A DNA stretch of 38,105 nt. Origin: Desulfocicer vacuolatum DSM 3385. GTDB taxonomy: Bacteria > Desulfobacterota > Desulfobacteria > Desulfobacterales > Desulfobacteraceae. A program made the position numbers and the translations under genes. Where the stretch lies: NCBI RefSeq assembly GCF_900176365.1, contig NZ_FWXY01000033.1:1-38105 (forward strand), written 5' to 3'. The notes under the pieces were generated by a model that ran no database searches, was not told the origin of the DNA, and saw only the letters and a list, made by a program, of their open reading frames with translations. This document shows, in pieces, positions 1 to 7,681 of this stretch. Within the stretch, counting starts at the first letter, position 1. Each line of letters starts with the position of its first letter.

Positions 1-4
1 ATTG

Positions 5-13
5 ACCTCCTTT
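5..13 (-). promoter_or_regulatory. Strong ribosome binding site of a gene starting outside the window
   Basis: Read on the minus strand this is AAAGGAGGT, a near-perfect Shine-Dalgarno sequence, ending four bases from the window edge. No start codon follows inside the window, so a minus-strand gene very probably begins at or just beyond base 1. It lies about 145 bases downstream of the SDR gene on the same strand and may be its operon partner. Its product is unknown. Confidence 0.6.
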
Positions 14-158
14 CGCATTTGTATGTTATGGGAATCATTATACCGCGAATGGTGATTCAACAAAACCTTTTTGGTTCTGGCTTGTCCAGGTTAGGATTCT
101 TTTCTATCAGACCATGGCAGCTGACAAAAAAGAGAGCTAAGCACCAGACCCAACAGGG

Positions 159-926
159 TTACCTGAATGAGAGTCGTACCGAGGCATCAAGACGGATGGT
201 TTCACCGTTTAGCATGCTGTTTTCAATGATATGCTGGGCCAGGTGGGCAAATTCTTCGGGATAGCCCAGTCGTTTGGGGAAAGGCATCATATGAATCAAA
301 GAGGCCTTTGCTTTTTCCGGAAGTCCCATGAGCATGGGGGTTTCAAAAAGTCCAGGGGCAACGGTCATGATACGGATACCGTAATCTGCAAATTCCCTGG
401 CAATGGGAAGGGTCATACCTGAAACAGCTGCCTTGGAGGCAGAATAGGCTGCCTGGCCGATCTGTCCATCAAAGGCGGCCACGGATGCGGTGTTAATGAT
501 GACACCCTTTTCATCGTCTTCATTGGCTTGGTTTTCCACCATCCTTTCTGCGGCAAGGCGCACCACGTTCATGGTGCCTATGAGATTGATCTGGATAACC
601 TGATTGAATTTTTCAATGGGCATGGTACCTTTTTTACTCAAAACCTTCATGGGCGTTCCCACACCAGCACAATTTACTGCCACATGAATGCCTTTGAATC
701 GTTCCACTGTGAGATCCATGGCCTCTTTTACCGAGGCTTCGCTGGTAACATCTGTCTTGATAAACATCACCTGTTCTCCCAGCTCTTCCACCAGGGATGC
801 TCCCCTTGTTTCATCCAGATCCAGAATGGCGGCTTTGCCTCCCAGTGCGACCATTTTTCTAACACTGGCTTCTCCCAGCCCCGATGCTCCGCCGGTTACA
901 ACAGCAACACATTCATTTACTTTCAT
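159..926 (-). CDS. 3-hydroxyacyl-CoA dehydrogenase type II (SDR family)
   Basis: A 255-residue classical short-chain dehydrogenase that probably oxidises 3-hydroxyacyl-CoA to 3-ketoacyl-CoA with NAD+. Visible motifs are the Rossmann glycine motif TGGASGLG (residues 11-18), the NCAG strand (85-88) and the catalytic set Ser148, Tyr161 and Lys165 (YSASK). An acidic residue, Asp36, ends beta-2, which favours NAD over NADP. The C-terminal GETIRLDASVR stretch is typical of the HSD17B10/type II 3-hydroxyacyl-CoA dehydrogenase branch. The ATG at 924-926 follows an AAGGAG-like site. The gene is divergent from the acyl-CoA dehydrogenase operon at 1503 and is preceded by a consensus sigma-54 promoter. 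Family is certain; exact substrate is inferred. Confidence 0.88.
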   Translation of the reverse strand: MKVNECVAVVTGGASGLGEASVRKMVALGGKAAILDLDETRGASLVEELGEQVMFIKTDVTSEASVKEAMDLTVERFKGIHVAVNCAGVGTPMKVLSKKGTMPIEKFNQVIQINLIGTMNVVRLAAERMVENQANEDDEKGVIINTASVAAFDGQIGQAAYSASKAAVSGMTLPIAREFADYGIRIMTVAPGLFETPMLMGLPEKAKASLIHMMPFPKRLGYPEEFAHLAQHIIENSMLNGETIRLDASVRLSFR

Positions 927-977
927 TTTTAAACTCCTTTATTTTATGGCTGCAATATGAAACATGGTATGGGCTTT

Positions 978-993
978 TGCAAAGTCTGTGCCA
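978..993 (-). promoter_or_regulatory. Sigma-54 (-24/-12) promoter of the SDR gene
   Basis: On the minus strand the sequence is TGGCACAGACTTTGCA, a full match to the sigma-54 consensus TGGCAC-N5-TTGCW with correct spacing. It lies about 50 bases upstream of the SDR start codon and points toward it. Candidate activator sites (TATC motifs) lie 110-180 bases further upstream. Transcription should therefore need an AAA+ activator such as those encoded in this window. Confidence 0.8.
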
Positions 994-1105
994 GGTATCT
1001 TAGGGATGCTCATGGGTTGACTAAGGACCGTATTATTTCAATATTTAAATGTATTAAAGCTTCTTGATGGATAGGCCTATGGTGTGAATTCTTTTGATGG
1101 CATTC

Positions 1106-1170
1106 TATCATATATGGTTAAACGATGTATTGCATATGATAGTCCTCTTAATTAAGTATCATATTAGGTA
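1106..1170. promoter_or_regulatory. Cluster of TATCATAT-type motifs (candidate activator binding sites)
   Basis: Three related motifs occur here: TATCATATATGGTTA (1106-1120), an inverted weaker copy (1128-1141, reverse complement TATCATATGCAATA) and TATCATATTAGGTA (1157-1170). The same motif recurs three times at 19083-19146, also upstream of a sigma-54 promoter. The pattern TAYC-N6-GRTA is an imperfect palindrome, as expected for a Fis-type HTH activator dimer. Assignment to the GAF-type activators in this window is inference. Confidence 0.5.
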
Positions 1171-1502
1171 AATTTAAGAAGGAAAATTTTTAGCATCCAT
1201 ATATCCCATAAAAGACACCGAATATTAAAAAATAGAACCATGGCACCGCCAAAGGGGGATGGAGCAGATCCGGGAACATCGATGGCACTGTTTTTGCTTT
1301 GTTTGTCCTTACTTTTTATTAGAAAATAAAACTTCTGGGCAACCTCGGCAGAGCCCCCCCGATGGGCAATAGGAACCGGCCAATTGAGCCGTCTATGGTT
1401 CCGGGTCGGGACCATTATCATTATTTTGTTGTTATGGATCTGCTGCTGGCTTTAAGGGTTTTTTATTGATGCCGGTATTGCGGGAAAAAATGGAGATGGG
1501 AA
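1171..1502. other. Gene-free stretch upstream of the acyl-CoA dehydrogenase operon
   Basis: No convincing gene was found in these roughly 330 bases. Short plus-strand frames end in hydrophobic tails (around 1282-1329 and 1402-1455), but they lack a start codon with a ribosome binding site. A minus-strand frame (1164-1421) has no recognisable family. No sigma-54 motif faces the gene at 1503, so its promoter was not identified. Confidence 0.4.
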
Positions 1503-2660
1503 ATGTTTGAATTAAGCAAATCTCAAAAAGGGATTCAAAAAGCGGCCCTGGAGTTTGTAAAGGGCGAGTTGGACAAGGATCTGTCTTTTAAAATGGAAAA
1601 AGAAGGGAAATTTCCAGAGGAAATTTTACGCAAGGCAGCCGAACTTGGATTCCTTTGGGTCCATTTTGATGAAACATATCTGGGCGGCGGCATGGGCCAA
1701 GTGGAAAATTGTCTTATCACAGAAACCTTTTGCCGCAAAGACGCTACCATGGGTAAGGCGTTGAGCCTGGCTGGATATGCCTCTGAATGCCTGTTGCGCT
1801 TTGGTAATGATGGATTAAAGGAATTATATCTTCCCCGTCTCCTGGAGGGTGAGATTTTTTCAGCCGGATGTTTTTCAGAGCCGGGAATCGGTTTAAATTT
1901 TTTATCACACAAAACCGTTTCAATCAGGAAAGAGGGCAGGTGGGTTATTAATGGTGTCAAAAATAATGTGATGAACGCCATGGACGCCGGTTTTTATATT
2001 GTTCTTTGCAGGGATGGTGACCAAGAGACATCGGAAGATCCCTTTAACATGATACTGGTGGATGCCCAAAGCCATGGTGTTTCACCAAGGGATTCAGGAC
2101 GAAAAATAGGCAACAATATGATCTCAACGGCCCAGGTGGCCTTTAACAACGTTTCCGTTCCAGAGACTTGTCTGCTGGGAAAGCCGGGAAAGGGGCTTGA
2201 GCAGCTGCGTCTGTTTTTCATTGAAAGCCACATTGCAAGTGCTGCCCAGGCAGTGGGAATTGCCCAGGGGGCCTTTGATCGAGCCCTTGATCATGTAAAA
2301 CAACGGGAACAGTTTGGGAAAAAACTGGCCCGGTTCCAGGTGACCCGGAACAAACTTGCGGATATGGCCACAAGGATTGAGATGTCACGGCTCATGACCT
2401 ATACGGTGGCAGCCAGATTTGACAAAGGGGATAAAAAGCTTGCTCACATTGCCGCCATGGCAAAGATGAACGCCTGCGAAACGGCCACGGCTGTTTGTGA
2501 TGAAGCCATTCAGCTGTTGGGCGGATACGGGTATATGGGGGAGTCTGAAGTGGAAAGATTTTACAGGGATGCCAAGGCCACGGCACTTTTTGAACTCCCC
2601 GAAAGCTATCAGAAAGAGATCATCGCCAGCGAAATCATCGGTAAAATCCGGGCAAATTAA
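1503..2660 (+). CDS. Acyl-CoA dehydrogenase family protein (atypical)
   Basis: A 385-residue flavoprotein of the acyl-CoA dehydrogenase family, of normal length, with the three-domain layout (alpha, beta, alpha). It should introduce a 2,3 double bond into an acyl-CoA and pass electrons to ETF. The C-terminal helix motif QLLGGYGYMGESEVERFYRD is canonical. The usual beta-domain motif TEPxAGSD is changed to SEPGIGLNF. The catalytic loop is LFELPES instead of IYEGTxx, although the Glu is in the usual place. These changes suggest an unusual substrate. It is the first gene of a plus-strand run, with 18 bases before the next acyl-CoA dehydrogenase. The ATG start is preceded by a GGAGATGGG-like ribosome binding site. 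Confidence 0.88.
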   Translation: MFELSKSQKGIQKAALEFVKGELDKDLSFKMEKEGKFPEEILRKAAELGFLWVHFDETYLGGGMGQVENCLITETFCRKDATMGKALSLAGYASECLLRFGNDGLKELYLPRLLEGEIFSAGCFSEPGIGLNFLSHKTVSIRKEGRWVINGVKNNVMNAMDAGFYIVLCRDGDQETSEDPFNMILVDAQSHGVSPRDSGRKIGNNMISTAQVAFNNVSVPETCLLGKPGKGLEQLRLFFIESHIASAAQAVGIAQGAFDRALDHVKQREQFGKKLARFQVTRNKLADMATRIEMSRLMTYTVAARFDKGDKKLAHIAAMAKMNACETATAVCDEAIQLLGGYGYMGESEVERFYRDAKATALFELPESYQKEIIASEIIGKIRAN

Positions 2661-2678
2661 GAAAAGAGAGACAAAACC

Positions 2679-3839
2679 ATGGAAATAATAAACTATACTG
2701 ATGTACACCATGAATATCGACACCGTTTTAGATCTTTTTTGGAAACTGAGATCCTGCCCCATAAAAAAGAGTGGGACAATGCACAGCTGATCCCCAAAAA
2801 AATATGGAAAAAACTGGGGAAAAACGGTTTTTTATGTCCCACTGTTGAAACGGCCTATGGCGGCGCCGGTAATGATTTTTTGTATTCAGTGATGATAATA
2901 GAAGAGATCGCCCGGGTGAATTATCTGGGATTGTTCGCCTATCTCCACAGTGAGGTGGTGGTTCCCTATATCTCAGCCTATGCAACAGAGGCCCAGAAGC
3001 ACAGCTATCTTCCCGGGTGTGTGGCAGGGGATATCATCACCGCTGTTGCCATGACAGAACCCGATGCCGGCAGTGACCTTGCATCCATGGTCACCACTGC
3101 TGTGGAACAGGATGATCACATTATAATCAACGGCAGCAAAACCTTTATATCCAACGGAGTTAACTGTGACCTCATTGTAGTTGCTGCCCGGGATCCCCAG
3201 GAGAAAAATCCCCACAAAGCCATTTCGCTCTTTCTGGTGGAAGCAGACACCCCTGGTCTTAAAAAGGGGGTTCAGTTTGAAAAGATGGGAATGCATAGTC
3301 AAGATACCACGGAGCTTTTTTTTAACAATTGCAAAATTCCTTTATCCAGTCGATTGGGACCCAAGGGAGCGGGGTTTAAATTGTTGATGAACAAGCTGCA
3401 GCAGGAACGACTGGTCTGTGCCGTCAGTGCTGTTGCCTGTTCTGAATTTTGTCTGGAGTGGACTGTAAATTATTTCAGACAGGCCCTTGCAGATAAGAGC
3501 CCCCTGGCAATGTCCCAGGCATCCCAGTTTGCACTGGCGGAAATGGTCACTGAACTTAAGATGAAAAAAGCCTTTGTAAATGGGCTTGTGGTCAGCCACA
3601 TGGCCGGTGAAAACGTGATACTTGAAACCTCCATGGCAAAATTTTCAACAACGGATTCCGCCAAACGCATTGCCAGTCGCTGCATGAACCTGCTGGAAGA
3701 GATGGGGGGCGTTGAAGATGTGTGTCCCCTGGTGGATGCCTTTAATGATGTCAGGGTTCTTTCTATTTATGCCGGTACCAATGAGATCATGAAGCAGATT
3801 ATTGCAAAGGAGTTGTTATCGTCACCAAAACCGTTTTGA
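2679..3839 (+). CDS. Acyl-CoA dehydrogenase (IVD/LCAD-like catalytic arrangement)
   Basis: A 386-residue acyl-CoA dehydrogenase with the canonical flavin and substrate motif AMTEPDAGSD and INGSKTFISNG. The C-terminal loop reads IYAGTNEI, so Ala replaces the Glu found there in medium-chain enzymes. In isovaleryl- and long-chain acyl-CoA dehydrogenases the catalytic Glu sits instead at the start of helix G. This protein has a Glu in the matching position (LQQERLV, about residue 245), so it should be active. It lies between another acyl-CoA dehydrogenase (18-base gap) and a crotonase gene (25-base gap), almost certainly in one operon. The pairing with the atypical upstream dehydrogenase could mean a heteromeric enzyme or two successive steps; this is inference. 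Confidence 0.9.
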   Translation: MEIINYTDVHHEYRHRFRSFLETEILPHKKEWDNAQLIPKKIWKKLGKNGFLCPTVETAYGGAGNDFLYSVMIIEEIARVNYLGLFAYLHSEVVVPYISAYATEAQKHSYLPGCVAGDIITAVAMTEPDAGSDLASMVTTAVEQDDHIIINGSKTFISNGVNCDLIVVAARDPQEKNPHKAISLFLVEADTPGLKKGVQFEKMGMHSQDTTELFFNNCKIPLSSRLGPKGAGFKLLMNKLQQERLVCAVSAVACSEFCLEWTVNYFRQALADKSPLAMSQASQFALAEMVTELKMKKAFVNGLVVSHMAGENVILETSMAKFSTTDSAKRIASRCMNLLEEMGGVEDVCPLVDAFNDVRVLSIYAGTNEIMKQIIAKELLSSPKPF

Positions 3840-3864
3840 AACCGACTCTAAAGGAAATAATGTG

Positions 3865-4728
3865 ATGAGACCCTCTGAATTTAAAGATATTCGTTATGAT
3901 AAAGATGAAACCACAGGTGTCGTTGTTGTGACCTTGAATCGGCCAGAAAGAAAAAATGCCCTCACCGCTTATTCGTTTCTTGAATTGTGGTGGGCCGCCG
4001 ATACCTTTGGCAAAGATGATACGGCAACAGCCATGGTTCTCACCGGGAATGGTACAAATTCCAAAAAAGATCCCACCAAAGAACCCTTTTGCAGCGGGGG
4101 ATATTTTAATTTTTCCCAAAACCCTCCTTTGGCCGACGATGCATGGCTGGATGAAGAGACCAAAGCCCAGATGGATTTGACGGATATTGCCCAGAAAAAA
4201 TTGACCCTGAAAATGTGGGAGCTTGATAAACCTGTCATCGCCGCCATCAACGGGTATGCCGTGGGAGCCGGTTTTACTCTGCCTTTGTCATGTGCTGATC
4301 TTATCTATGCATCGGAGCATGCATGGGCTCAAATTCCCTTTGTCTCTTTGGGGATTATTCCGGAATTTGCCTCCAGCTATATCCTGCCTCGATTGATGGG
4401 ATTTCAGCGGGCCAAAGAGATGATGTTTTTTGGTAAACCCATCCCGGCCCGGGAGTTGGCTGATATGGGCTTGATTAACCAGGTATTGCCACATGAAACG
4501 CTGATGGATCATGTAATGAAAAAAACCTGTGCACTGATCCCCCCCAATGGCGCGGGAATGGCTGTAAAATTGTGTAAACAGGCTATTCACAAGCCATTGC
4601 TCCACAATTTTTCAACGGCCCTTGACATTGAAAATAAGGGATTGAACAAGGTGCTTGTCACATGGGATTTCAAAGAAGCGGTGTTGGCGAGAATGGAACA
4701 TAGATCTCCAGTATTCATTGGAAAGTGA
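3865..4728 (+). CDS. Crotonase-family protein, probably a delta3,delta2-enoyl-CoA isomerase
   Basis: A 287-residue member of the enoyl-CoA hydratase/isomerase family. The frame is open from 3802, overlapping the preceding gene, but ATG 3865 was chosen because AAAGGAA lies about nine bases upstream. The two hydratase glutamates are absent: GGGCE is replaced by GAGFT, and the second position by Phe (IPFVSLG). A Glu is present in GIIPEFASSYILPRLMG, the position used by enoyl-CoA isomerases of the ECI type. This predicts double-bond shifting rather than hydration. The oxyanion segment is PFCSGGYFNF. It ends the dehydrogenase operon, with a 153-base gap before the regulator. Activity is inferred from these residues; a different crotonase reaction is possible. 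Confidence 0.8.
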   Translation: MRPSEFKDIRYDKDETTGVVVVTLNRPERKNALTAYSFLELWWAADTFGKDDTATAMVLTGNGTNSKKDPTKEPFCSGGYFNFSQNPPLADDAWLDEETKAQMDLTDIAQKKLTLKMWELDKPVIAAINGYAVGAGFTLPLSCADLIYASEHAWAQIPFVSLGIIPEFASSYILPRLMGFQRAKEMMFFGKPIPARELADMGLINQVLPHETLMDHVMKKTCALIPPNGAGMAVKLCKQAIHKPLLHNFSTALDIENKGLNKVLVTWDFKEAVLARMEHRSPVFIGK

Positions 4729-4881
4729 GCTGTTGCCATCTGACGAAATCGTTTTTAACCGGGATAATATTAAAACTTTCTCAACAAGAATCATTTTTGA
4801 ACATGTCTGTTTTTTTAATGTAAACGAAATTTTATTTTTTAAAAATCAAAGCGCTTTCTTGGCTGGTTTAGTCGGAGGCAG

Positions 4882-7026
4882 ATGAAAAAGTTTAAGATTG
4901 AAGATGTTATGGTCCGTTCTTTTACGTCGGTTAGCCCTGGACAGAGCCTTAAAACCGTTGCAGAGATCATGCATAAAACAAAAATTGAAGATCTTCCAGT
5001 GACCAATGATGATGATAAATTGATTGGTGTTATAACAAAATCTTCCCTTTTGTGGGCCGTTTCCCAGGGCATGAGTTACGACACAAAGGTCCGTGATCTT
5101 ATGGTTGACGATGCCACTAATGTGTATGAATGCATTGATTATGAAAATTTGGTGGATATCGTGCGCACGACAAAAATCGGTTCTGGGATCATCACTGATG
5201 CCGATGAAAAGCCCAAGGGAATTATCACTAAATCTTCATTTATGAGATCCATGTTCAAAAAGGAAAGTTATTTAAATGCCCAGTTAAATGTGATTTACCA
5301 GACCATGTACAATGGTCTTATCACTGTGGATTCCAAGAAACGTTTCCTTGGCATCAATCGGGCGGGTGAAAAAATATTGCATAAAGATAATAGTTCATTA
5401 AAGGGGGCGCTTCTTTCTGATTTTCTTCCTGGCCTGGACATCGACCGGGTGCTGATCCTTGGAAAGTCCCTTGTGGGAATTGAATATTTCCATGGGGATT
5501 TTAATTTCCTTTGTAATATTACTCCCATGGAGGAAAATGGTCAGATTATCGGGTGTGTTATTGTTTTTCAGGATATTACGGATCTTGTTCAGCAAATGTC
5601 GGAGTTAGAAAGTGTTACAAAACTATATCGAACCCTGAAGCTTATTATGGACAACGCCTATGACGGTATTGTGGTGGTGGATGATAAAAGTTATATTTCT
5701 CTTATAAATGATTCTGCAGCCCAGTTTTTTCGGAAAAATGAACAAGAAATTTTGAATCGTCCTGTGGAGGAATTGATAGCAGATTCCAAGGTCAGAGAGG
5801 TGGTAAAGACCGGTGTGCCGATTAAAAATAAGTTGCAGTTTATAGATGGGGTACCCTATGTTGTTTCCATTTTGCCCATATTAAGAAAAAATAGGGTTAT
5901 CGGTGCCGTTTTCAAGATTCTCTTTCGACATCTTGATGAGGTGAAAGAACTTGCCGAAAAATTGGATCAGGCCGGAAAGCAACTTGCCTATTATAAGGAC
6001 CGTGTCAAAGAAAAAAAAGATGATAAAATTATGCTCGATCATATCGTTACCGCAGATTCAGCCTTTAAAAAAATCAAGGAAGAGGCAGAAATTGCAGCAC
6101 GGGGGGCATCCAATATTCTGATCACCGGAGAGAGTGGTACCGGGAAAGAGCTTTTAGCCCAAGCCATTCACTGTGCAAGTCCTTTTGCAAAGGGACCTCT
6201 TGTGAAAGTTAATTGTGCAGCCATTCCCGAAAATCTTTTGGAGTCGGAATTTTTTGGCTATGCACCAGGAGCCTTCACCGGTGCTGAAAAAAATGGAAAA
6301 CAGGGAAAGTTGATGGTTGCCCAGGGCGGTTCCCTTTTTCTGGATGAAATCGGAGATATGTCACTCAGTCTTCAAAGTAAATTGTTGCGGGTGCTTCAGG
6401 AAAGGAGCTTTGAACCTGTGGGCTCCAACAAAACAGTGAAGATCAATATTAGGGTCATTGCCGCCACAAACCAGAACCTGGAAAAACTTGTGGAAGATGG
6501 GAAATTTCGAACCGATCTTTTTTATCGCCTTAATGTTGTGGGGTTTCACATTCCACCATTGCGTCACAGGAGTTATGATGTCAATCTGTTGACCCACTTT
6601 TTTCTGGAAAAATACAATAAAATATTCGGGGTTCATATCAAGAAAATTTCCACAGAAGCATGTGAAATACTTCACAGACACAATTGGCCGGGCAACGTTC
6701 GAGAATTGGAGAATGTCATCGAACGGGCCATCAATTTTGCAAAGGGAGATGTTCTTGACAATGATATACTCCCTCCCTATTTAAAAGAACCTAACAAAAC
6801 TTTTATCAAATCCAGTCCTGTTGATTCTTTGCAGAACAAAACGGCATTGCTTCCTAAGAAATTGGTTTCAAAAAGAAAACAATATGAAATTGAAGAGATT
6901 CTGGCCGCCATTCAGAATACTGGTGGGAATAAGGCAAAAGCTGCCAAATTACTGGGAATCAGCCGATCCTGGATGTATGAAAAATTGGCCCGTTTTGCCA
7001 TGGAAGGCTCTTGCCCGGGGCAGTGA
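4882..7026 (+). CDS. Sigma-54-dependent activator with CBS pair and two PAS domains
   Basis: A 714-residue cytoplasmic transcription activator. Order of domains: two CBS domains (about 1-125), PAS (about 135-235), PAS (about 250-345), a short helical linker, AAA+ ATPase (about 385-620) and a C-terminal Fis-type HTH (about 675-708). Seen motifs are Walker A GESGTGKE (416-423), the sigma-54 contact loop GAFTGA (463-468), Walker B SLFLDEIGD and GNVRELENVIERA. CBS domains often bind adenosyl ligands, so CoA or adenylate status may be sensed; PAS domains suggest a second signal. It sits just upstream of a perfect sigma-54 promoter (7526) and a half-site cluster, so it probably controls the ligase-thiolase-FadJ block. 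GGAGG precedes the ATG. Confidence 0.92.
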   Translation: MKKFKIEDVMVRSFTSVSPGQSLKTVAEIMHKTKIEDLPVTNDDDKLIGVITKSSLLWAVSQGMSYDTKVRDLMVDDATNVYECIDYENLVDIVRTTKIGSGIITDADEKPKGIITKSSFMRSMFKKESYLNAQLNVIYQTMYNGLITVDSKKRFLGINRAGEKILHKDNSSLKGALLSDFLPGLDIDRVLILGKSLVGIEYFHGDFNFLCNITPMEENGQIIGCVIVFQDITDLVQQMSELESVTKLYRTLKLIMDNAYDGIVVVDDKSYISLINDSAAQFFRKNEQEILNRPVEELIADSKVREVVKTGVPIKNKLQFIDGVPYVVSILPILRKNRVIGAVFKILFRHLDEVKELAEKLDQAGKQLAYYKDRVKEKKDDKIMLDHIVTADSAFKKIKEEAEIAARGASNILITGESGTGKELLAQAIHCASPFAKGPLVKVNCAAIPENLLESEFFGYAPGAFTGAEKNGKQGKLMVAQGGSLFLDEIGDMSLSLQSKLLRVLQERSFEPVGSNKTVKINIRVIAATNQNLEKLVEDGKFRTDLFYRLNVVGFHIPPLRHRSYDVNLLTHFFLEKYNKIFGVHIKKISTEACEILHRHNWPGNVRELENVIERAINFAKGDVLDNDILPPYLKEPNKTFIKSSPVDSLQNKTALLPKKLVSKRKQYEIEEILAAIQNTGGNKAKAAKLLGISRSWMYEKLARFAMEGSCPGQ

Positions 7027-7123
7027 CATCTTCCCCTTGTTTTTCATTTGTTTTCTCTCTTTTGATTATGAGTTTGCTCGTTATTTTCAAAAACATCAAC
7101 TGTTTCTCCCGCCCTTCTTATTT

Positions 7124-7309
7124 ACTCAACTTTCGGTGTTCGCATTTCGTGGTGGGGTCAGGCTTTCGTTATTGACATTATCGAGGCTTTTTTCGTTGGC
7201 AAAGGCCTTGGTCGATAACATCAATAACAAAAGCCTGACCCCGTCGGCACACTGAGCCCATCGGTACATTTAAAAATACCGGCTTTGAAATGAAGCCCGA
7301 AAGTTGAGT
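7124..7309. repeat. Nested inverted-repeat element (MITE/REPIN-like)
   Basis: An outer perfect 13-bp inverted repeat (ACTCAACTTTCGG at 7124-7136, complement at 7297-7309) encloses an inner 31-bp inverted repeat (7154-7184 with 7212-7242; 28 of 31 pairs match). The inner arms begin GGGGTCAGGCTTT. A small third hairpin (CGGTA/TACCG) lies near 7262-7281. There is no coding potential. The structure resembles a non-autonomous mobile element or a RAYT-associated REP doublet. Similar GGGGTCAGGC ends are remembered from deltaproteobacterial genomes, but this was not checked. Confidence 0.6.
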
Positions 7310-7398
7310 TATTAATTTACAATTTATCAAATTTGGATTGCTGCGTTCCACAGATGCCATCAGGGTCAACGGTAAATGGAAAACTACGGACTCTTTTG

Positions 7399-7464
7399 TG
7401 TCCGGTATTCAGGACATGTCCGGTATTTCCGGATTTTTATTTGTGTCCGGCCGGACACCGGACA
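7399..7464. promoter_or_regulatory. Cluster of TGTCCGG half-sites (candidate upstream activator sequence)
   Basis: The heptamer TGTCCGG occurs at 7399-7405, 7417-7423 and 7444-7450, and its complement CCGGACA at 7451-7457 and 7458-7464. They form two palindromes, GGACATGTCC (7412-7421) and GTGTCCGGCCGGACAC (7443-7458). The cluster ends about 60 bases upstream of the sigma-54 promoter at 7526, the usual place for activator binding. The adjacent CBS-PAS activator is the most likely ligand. Confidence 0.6.
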
Positions 7465-7525
7465 TCTTTTTAAAAAGGCGATTAACTGCCTGTTATTTAT
7501 TGATTTATAGCGTATTTGATCATGT

Positions 7526-7541
7526 TGGCACGCCTGTTGCT
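7526..7541 (+). promoter_or_regulatory. Sigma-54 (-24/-12) promoter of the ligase/beta-oxidation operon
   Basis: The sequence TGGCACGCCTGTTGCT matches the sigma-54 consensus TGGCAC-N5-TTGCW at every defined position. It lies about 140 bases upstream of the acyl-CoA ligase start and downstream of the TGTCCGG cluster. Confidence 0.85.
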
Positions 7542-7681
7542 GTATATGATGGATGAAGATCAAATAATGAAATACCATTTTTTGATTTCAGGGTGTTCGC
7601 TTCTGGGAAATACCACGGTGCACTATTGTGAAAAAGATAAAATCCCAGCATTGACTATGTACTAAACGATAAGGAGTTAAA

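Noticed and set aside
1321-1400. Possible riboswitch-like G/C-rich stretch upstream of the first dehydrogenase gene
   Set aside because: It does not match the conserved cores of c-di-GMP, cobalamin or other riboswitches known to me, and no terminator switch is visible.
1164-1421. Minus-strand frame of 85 codons
   Set aside because: No recognisable domain and no ribosome binding site. It overlaps the region expected to hold the promoter of the gene at 1503.
1282-1455. Short frames with hydrophobic tails suggesting small membrane peptides or sorting signals
   Set aside because: No start codon with a ribosome binding site, and the frames are interrupted by stops. Composition alone can explain the hydrophobic runs.
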